This document shows positions 61,201 to 64,000 of a stretch of DNA of 64,000 bases, piece by piece. The stretch covers positions 3,825,781-3,889,780 of the forward strand of contig CM064866.1 in NCBI GenBank assembly GCA_032719365.1. Direction: 5' to 3'. This DNA is from Prinsepia uniflora. Its lineage: Eukaryota; Streptophyta; Magnoliopsida; Rosales; Rosaceae. Position 1 is the first letter of the stretch. Every line of letters begins with the position of its first letter. The position numbers and the translations under genes were made by a program. The notes under the pieces were generated by a model. It was not told the origin of the DNA, ran no database searches, and was given only the letters and a program-made list of their open reading frames with translations.

Positions 61201-61372
61201 TCGGTCAATGCCCAATTGACCGTCCGAACTAAAAGTCAACTTTTTGCCTATTCTAGGGGCAAAATCGTCATTCTGCGCTAACTGTCCATCAGTAACCAAC
61301 TAATCACCAATTAACGTACTAATCCGTCACTAATCACTTTACTAATCCCGACTTCCGGGACGGGTCGTTACA
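58275..61372 (-). mobile_element. Solo LTR F (same LTR family), 3098 bp, minus strand
   Basis: The TSD TACTG is perfect (58270-58274 and 61373-61377). The plus-strand ends are TGTCAGGACCC and GGGACGGGTCGTTACA. Inverted boxes are GTGAGTGGAC (58541-58550) and GTCCACTCAC (59548-59557). A perfect 8-bp stem GAGGGTAT/ATACCCTC (58515-58522/58597-58604) encloses the first plus-strand box. Constant-loop hairpins GAGT-CTTTAA-ACTC lie at 58812-58825, 58828-58841 and 58888-58901, and GGGT-CTTTAA-ACCC at 58907-58920. A CGCG-rich block lies near 59858-59915. Confidence 0.88.
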
Positions 61373-62004
61373 TACTGAGCACATGTTCACTGAATACCAT
61401 ATCGAGCGCTCAACACATACCAAACACACATTCACTCAATGCGTACTGAGCACTCAACACATACTGAGCTGATCAACACATACCGAGCACACGTTTGCTT
61501 AACACATACCGAGCCCACGTTTGTTCAACGCATAACAGAGTTTCTCAACACATAGTGAGCATACATTCGCTCAACACATCCTGAGCATATATTTTCTCAG
61601 CACATTACCGAGCTGCTCAAAACATACCGAGCATATATTTTCTCAACACATTACCGAGCCACTCAACACTTTACCACACCCACATTCAAAGCTTAACTTA
61701 ACTAAATCTTCCAACTGGTCCACACAACTAGGAAGAAACACTTGCAAGCATTCAAGCTTATACATAAGGTTGTACTTACCTGGGGACTACCAGAGCACAA
61801 TCAATATAATACCAATGCATTCAGATAAACAAAAAACCACAAAGGAGTCTTCCTCTTTATATCCTACCTTGACTGAGAACTTAGGGGACTGATGATAGTA
61901 CACTGAGCAGAGTAATGGATGAAAGAAATGGAGTTTCTTGGTCAGTGCACTTTCTTAAAAGTCCTCAATCGAGGTAGTCCATTTCAGTCAAGAACTTAGG
62001 GACT

Positions 62005-62357
62005 TGTCGACACTACATCGACCAAGTAACGAGGTCGTACATAAGACTCAGAAGATTACATCAAGCCCATCTTCAACACGAGGCCCATGCCTAAAGGCCA
62101 CCATTGTGGTCCATGACCTAAACCTAGACATGTCCTATAAATAAGGAGCCTCATTCCTCATTAAAGGGGACTCATTCTCTCCTTCTCTCTACATACAGTA
62201 TTATCTTTCAAAGGCTCATAGTCTTATGTATTATGCACAAAACACTTATATTATTAATGAGAGTGGGGTAACACTGTGGATGTAACTCAATTTGGGTGAA
62301 CTACTTAATGTGCGTGTGTGCTTTTACAGTCTCGTTGGTACATTTTATGCATTAACA
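62005..62357 (+). repeat. 3' LTR of the old LTR element (353 bp)
   Basis: It starts TGTCGACACTAC and ends TGCATTAACA, followed by the AAGTT duplication. It is preceded by CAAGAACTTAGGGACT, a weak purine tract. TATA-like CCTATAAATAAGGAGCC is near 62135. Confidence 0.78.
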
Positions 62358-62362
62358 AAGTT

Positions 62363-63013
62363 TTCCTTCTTTAAGGATGAGGGGGACTTTTTCTTGACAA
62401 ACAGGATCATGGAATCCTTATGTTTTTTCTAACGATGTCGATGAAGCTAGATTTCCAATTTGTTAATTCTCAAACTAGATATCTTACTTCAAAGTTAATT
62501 AGAAAAAAAAATGATATGGATCACCAAGTCGTTCTTGCTCTCTACTTCTGTTGGCATAGACAACTCTCGATTTTCTTGTATAACATAACTTAGCTATTAT
62601 TTTATTGTAAATATAAATATTCTATAGTTTTCTTCTCTAGCTTTATTTAACCCACGATAATTTGGATTGTAACGAGGTAACGGGCAGAAGATTTACCACC
62701 CACAAAAAGAAAGGCAGCTTATTTTGTTAATATTGTTTTTGAAGAAGTTGAGGTATATGCTTACTTGATGATCGAGCGAGGAAAAAGAATACAGTAATTA
62801 ACATGCATGAGCTCCCCAAATTAAGTTACTTAGTATTAGATAAAAGTAAACAATAAGAAATTAATAAATTGTAACCCACACAATTCATACACTCGCAACG
62901 TATTTCTCCATAAATAAAAGTAAAGAAGATGCATTTATGATCAAAAATTAATTACACCATCCGATTTTAATTGTTATATTAGTAATAAATAGATTCATAT
63001 CTCAATATGTTTG
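62363..63013. other. AT-rich intergenic sequence, nothing recognised
   Basis: No coding or repeat signature was recognised. Confidence 0.5.
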
Positions 63014-63130
63014 CTATAAATTAAGAAAAAACAATTCAAAATATATTCTACGTAAAAAAAAGAATAAGATAATATTCAAGGAGTCCGATTGATCAAGAGC
63101 TCACACCAGAACATAATTAACTTCAATACT

Positions 63131-63580
63131 ATGGCTTCTCTCGAATTAGGTTTCTTGGTCACCCTATTCGCTACAGCAATATGTTAGTTCGTCTCTCATT
63201 ATTACAGACTTATAACTTATGTCTTATCCATCCAATATTTCTCTAATCAATGTTTAATTACATGCATGGTATATTTTTCAGGCACATCGATATTGTTAGG
63301 AGGAGTACCAGGAAAAGTGGAAGCTTCTAGGATTGGAGTCCATACCAAATGTTTTCGTGACATTGAATGTGAGTTCAAAATCAAATGTTCAGGCCTCAAA
63401 CTTTGTGCTCATGGTAAATGCGTTTGCGTTGGCGGTGAAACCAATTCTCCATATGAAGCTCCTATATTTGAAGATACGAAATGCTTTCGTGATGATGATT
63501 GTGAATTTAAAATTAAATGTCGTTCGGGCCTCAAAGTTTGTGATCTTGGCGAATGTAGTTGCATGGTCTATACTCCATGA
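63131..63580 (+). CDS. Secreted peptide with two defensin-like/NCR-like six-cysteine modules
   Basis: Two exons, 63131-63182 and 63282-63580, join in phase 1 (GTTAGT donor, TTTTTCAG acceptor) to give 116 aa. Exon 1 encodes most of a signal peptide (MASLELGFLVTLFATAIC) and exon 2 the mature part, the usual layout of plant cysteine-rich peptide genes. Two near-identical modules follow. Cysteines 41, 47, 53, 59, 64 and 66 form the first, and 85, 91, 97, 104, 109 and 111 the second (pattern C-x5-C-x5-C-x5/6-C-x4-C-x-C). Both contain TKCFRD and CEFKIKC, so the second arose by internal duplication. Such peptides act in defence or cell signalling; the role here is unknown. A TATA-like CTATAAATTA (63014-63023) lies about 110 bp upstream and AATAAATAAATAAA follows the stop near 63667. 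No homologue can be confirmed here. Confidence 0.78.
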
Positions 63581-63689
63581 TAACAATTCACATTTGGTCA
63601 TTGTGCTTTGTGTGAGTTTTGTTGAGCATCAATTGTTTTGTTTGATGGAGATTCGAATTTATACTAAAAATAAATAAATAAATGAATTA

Positions 63690-64000
63690 TTTCATTGGGC
63701 ACGTACAAAGCGGAGACCAGCGGTCTCAAAATCTCAAAATTTGCGGTTATTAACGTTGAAAAATGTCTTGGATTGGAAAATGGTTCCATGGGTTTGCAAT
63801 CTTCTCGGGCCGGGCGGTCCAACAAATAGCTTATATATTTTATTTTTTATATTTTTACTAGAATAAATTAAATCACTCAATGAAGATAAAATACAGTGTT
63901 ACGTTGGTTTATGTGAATACGTGATCTTGTTAAAATTTTATCATAAAAAAATCGAGTTTCAAATTCAAGATCTTCTATATAATGCCTAGAGAGAAATATC
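63690..64000. other. AT-rich sequence, nothing recognised
   Basis: No gene or repeat was recognised up to the window end. Confidence 0.5.

Larger units (their letters stand above)
48431..62357 (+). mobile_element. Old LTR retrotransposon host of nested insertions
   Basis: The TSD is AAGTT (48426-48430 and 62358-62362). The 5' LTR starts TGTTGACACTAC at 48431, is interrupted by the hAT-like element 48452-54151, and resumes at 54152-54500. The 3' LTR is 62005-62357. The two share TACATC.ACCA/GACGA-type starts, the stretch GAAGATTACATCAAGCCCAT and a TATA region CCTATAAATA. Directly after the 5' LTR comes TTTGGCTCCATATGTGGGAA, which resembles the TTTGGCGCCGTCTGTGGGAA primer-binding region common in plant Gypsy elements. 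The internal region (54501-62004, itself holding a solo LTR) shows no retroviral-type protein domain, so the element is non-autonomous or decayed. Confidence 0.78.

Overview
This is nuclear DNA of a flowering plant, very probably a dicot. The genes have GT-AG introns, the intergenic DNA is AT-rich, and the proteins belong to plant families. It also carries plant-type LTR retrotransposons, hAT-like elements, a Cassandra TRIM and a LINE tail. The species cannot be named from the sequence.

Three host genes are supported. (1) A two-exon mitochondrial calcium uniporter (MCU) gene on +, 15856-17626, 346 aa. (2) A 17-exon leishmanolysin-like (peptidase M8) gene on +, 41393-47169, 863 aa, with zinc-binding HEVMH, a Met-turn and three EGF-like modules. 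(3) A two-exon gene for a secreted peptide with two copies of a six-cysteine defensin-like/NCR-like module, 63131-63580, 116 aa. They show no operon-like or pathway link.

Much of the rest is nested mobile DNA whose limits can be fixed to the base from target-site duplications (TSDs). Four hAT-like elements (1398-5426, 25062-28252, 28333-32326, 48452-54151; 8-bp TSDs) each contain one solo LTR of one diverse Gypsy-type (probably Tekay/Del) LTR family (2069-5063, 25494-28001, 29052-31847, 51200-53779; 5-bp TSDs). A fifth solo LTR (58275-61372, minus) and the 48452 hAT sit in an older LTR element (48431-62357, TSD AAGTT). A nearly intact 9.4-kb member, 5489-14875 (minus, TSD GATAT), has 2.9-kb LTRs that I see differing at only three places and a 3.6-kb internal domain without recognisable coding capacity. 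Also present are a four-LTR tandem Cassandra array (35026-36114) with 5S-rRNA-like domains, a 5'-truncated LINE with a 16-bp TSD (38298-38839), a 0.9-kb foldback element (19429-20325), a short hAT MITE (24167-24926) with a paralogous empty site at about 33.3 kb, and another inverted-repeat element near 47.6-48.3 kb.

The most unusual signal is structural and belongs to this LTR family. Every LTR copy carries a pair of inverted 10-mers (GTGAGTGGAC ... GTCCACTCAC) about 0.6-1.1 kb apart. A short stem encloses the second box, and its sequence differs between copies while pairing is mostly kept (for example CTGGAGGGT/ACCCTCCAG, TGAAGGGCAT/ATGCCCTTCA, GAGGGTAT/ATACCCTC). Between the boxes lie tandem small hairpins, some with a constant loop and changing, still complementary stems. 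The internal domain of the young element is packed with short perfect hairpins, in places about one per 30 bp. This looks like a structure-rich non-autonomous retrotransposon RNA. All counts were made by eye and need computation.
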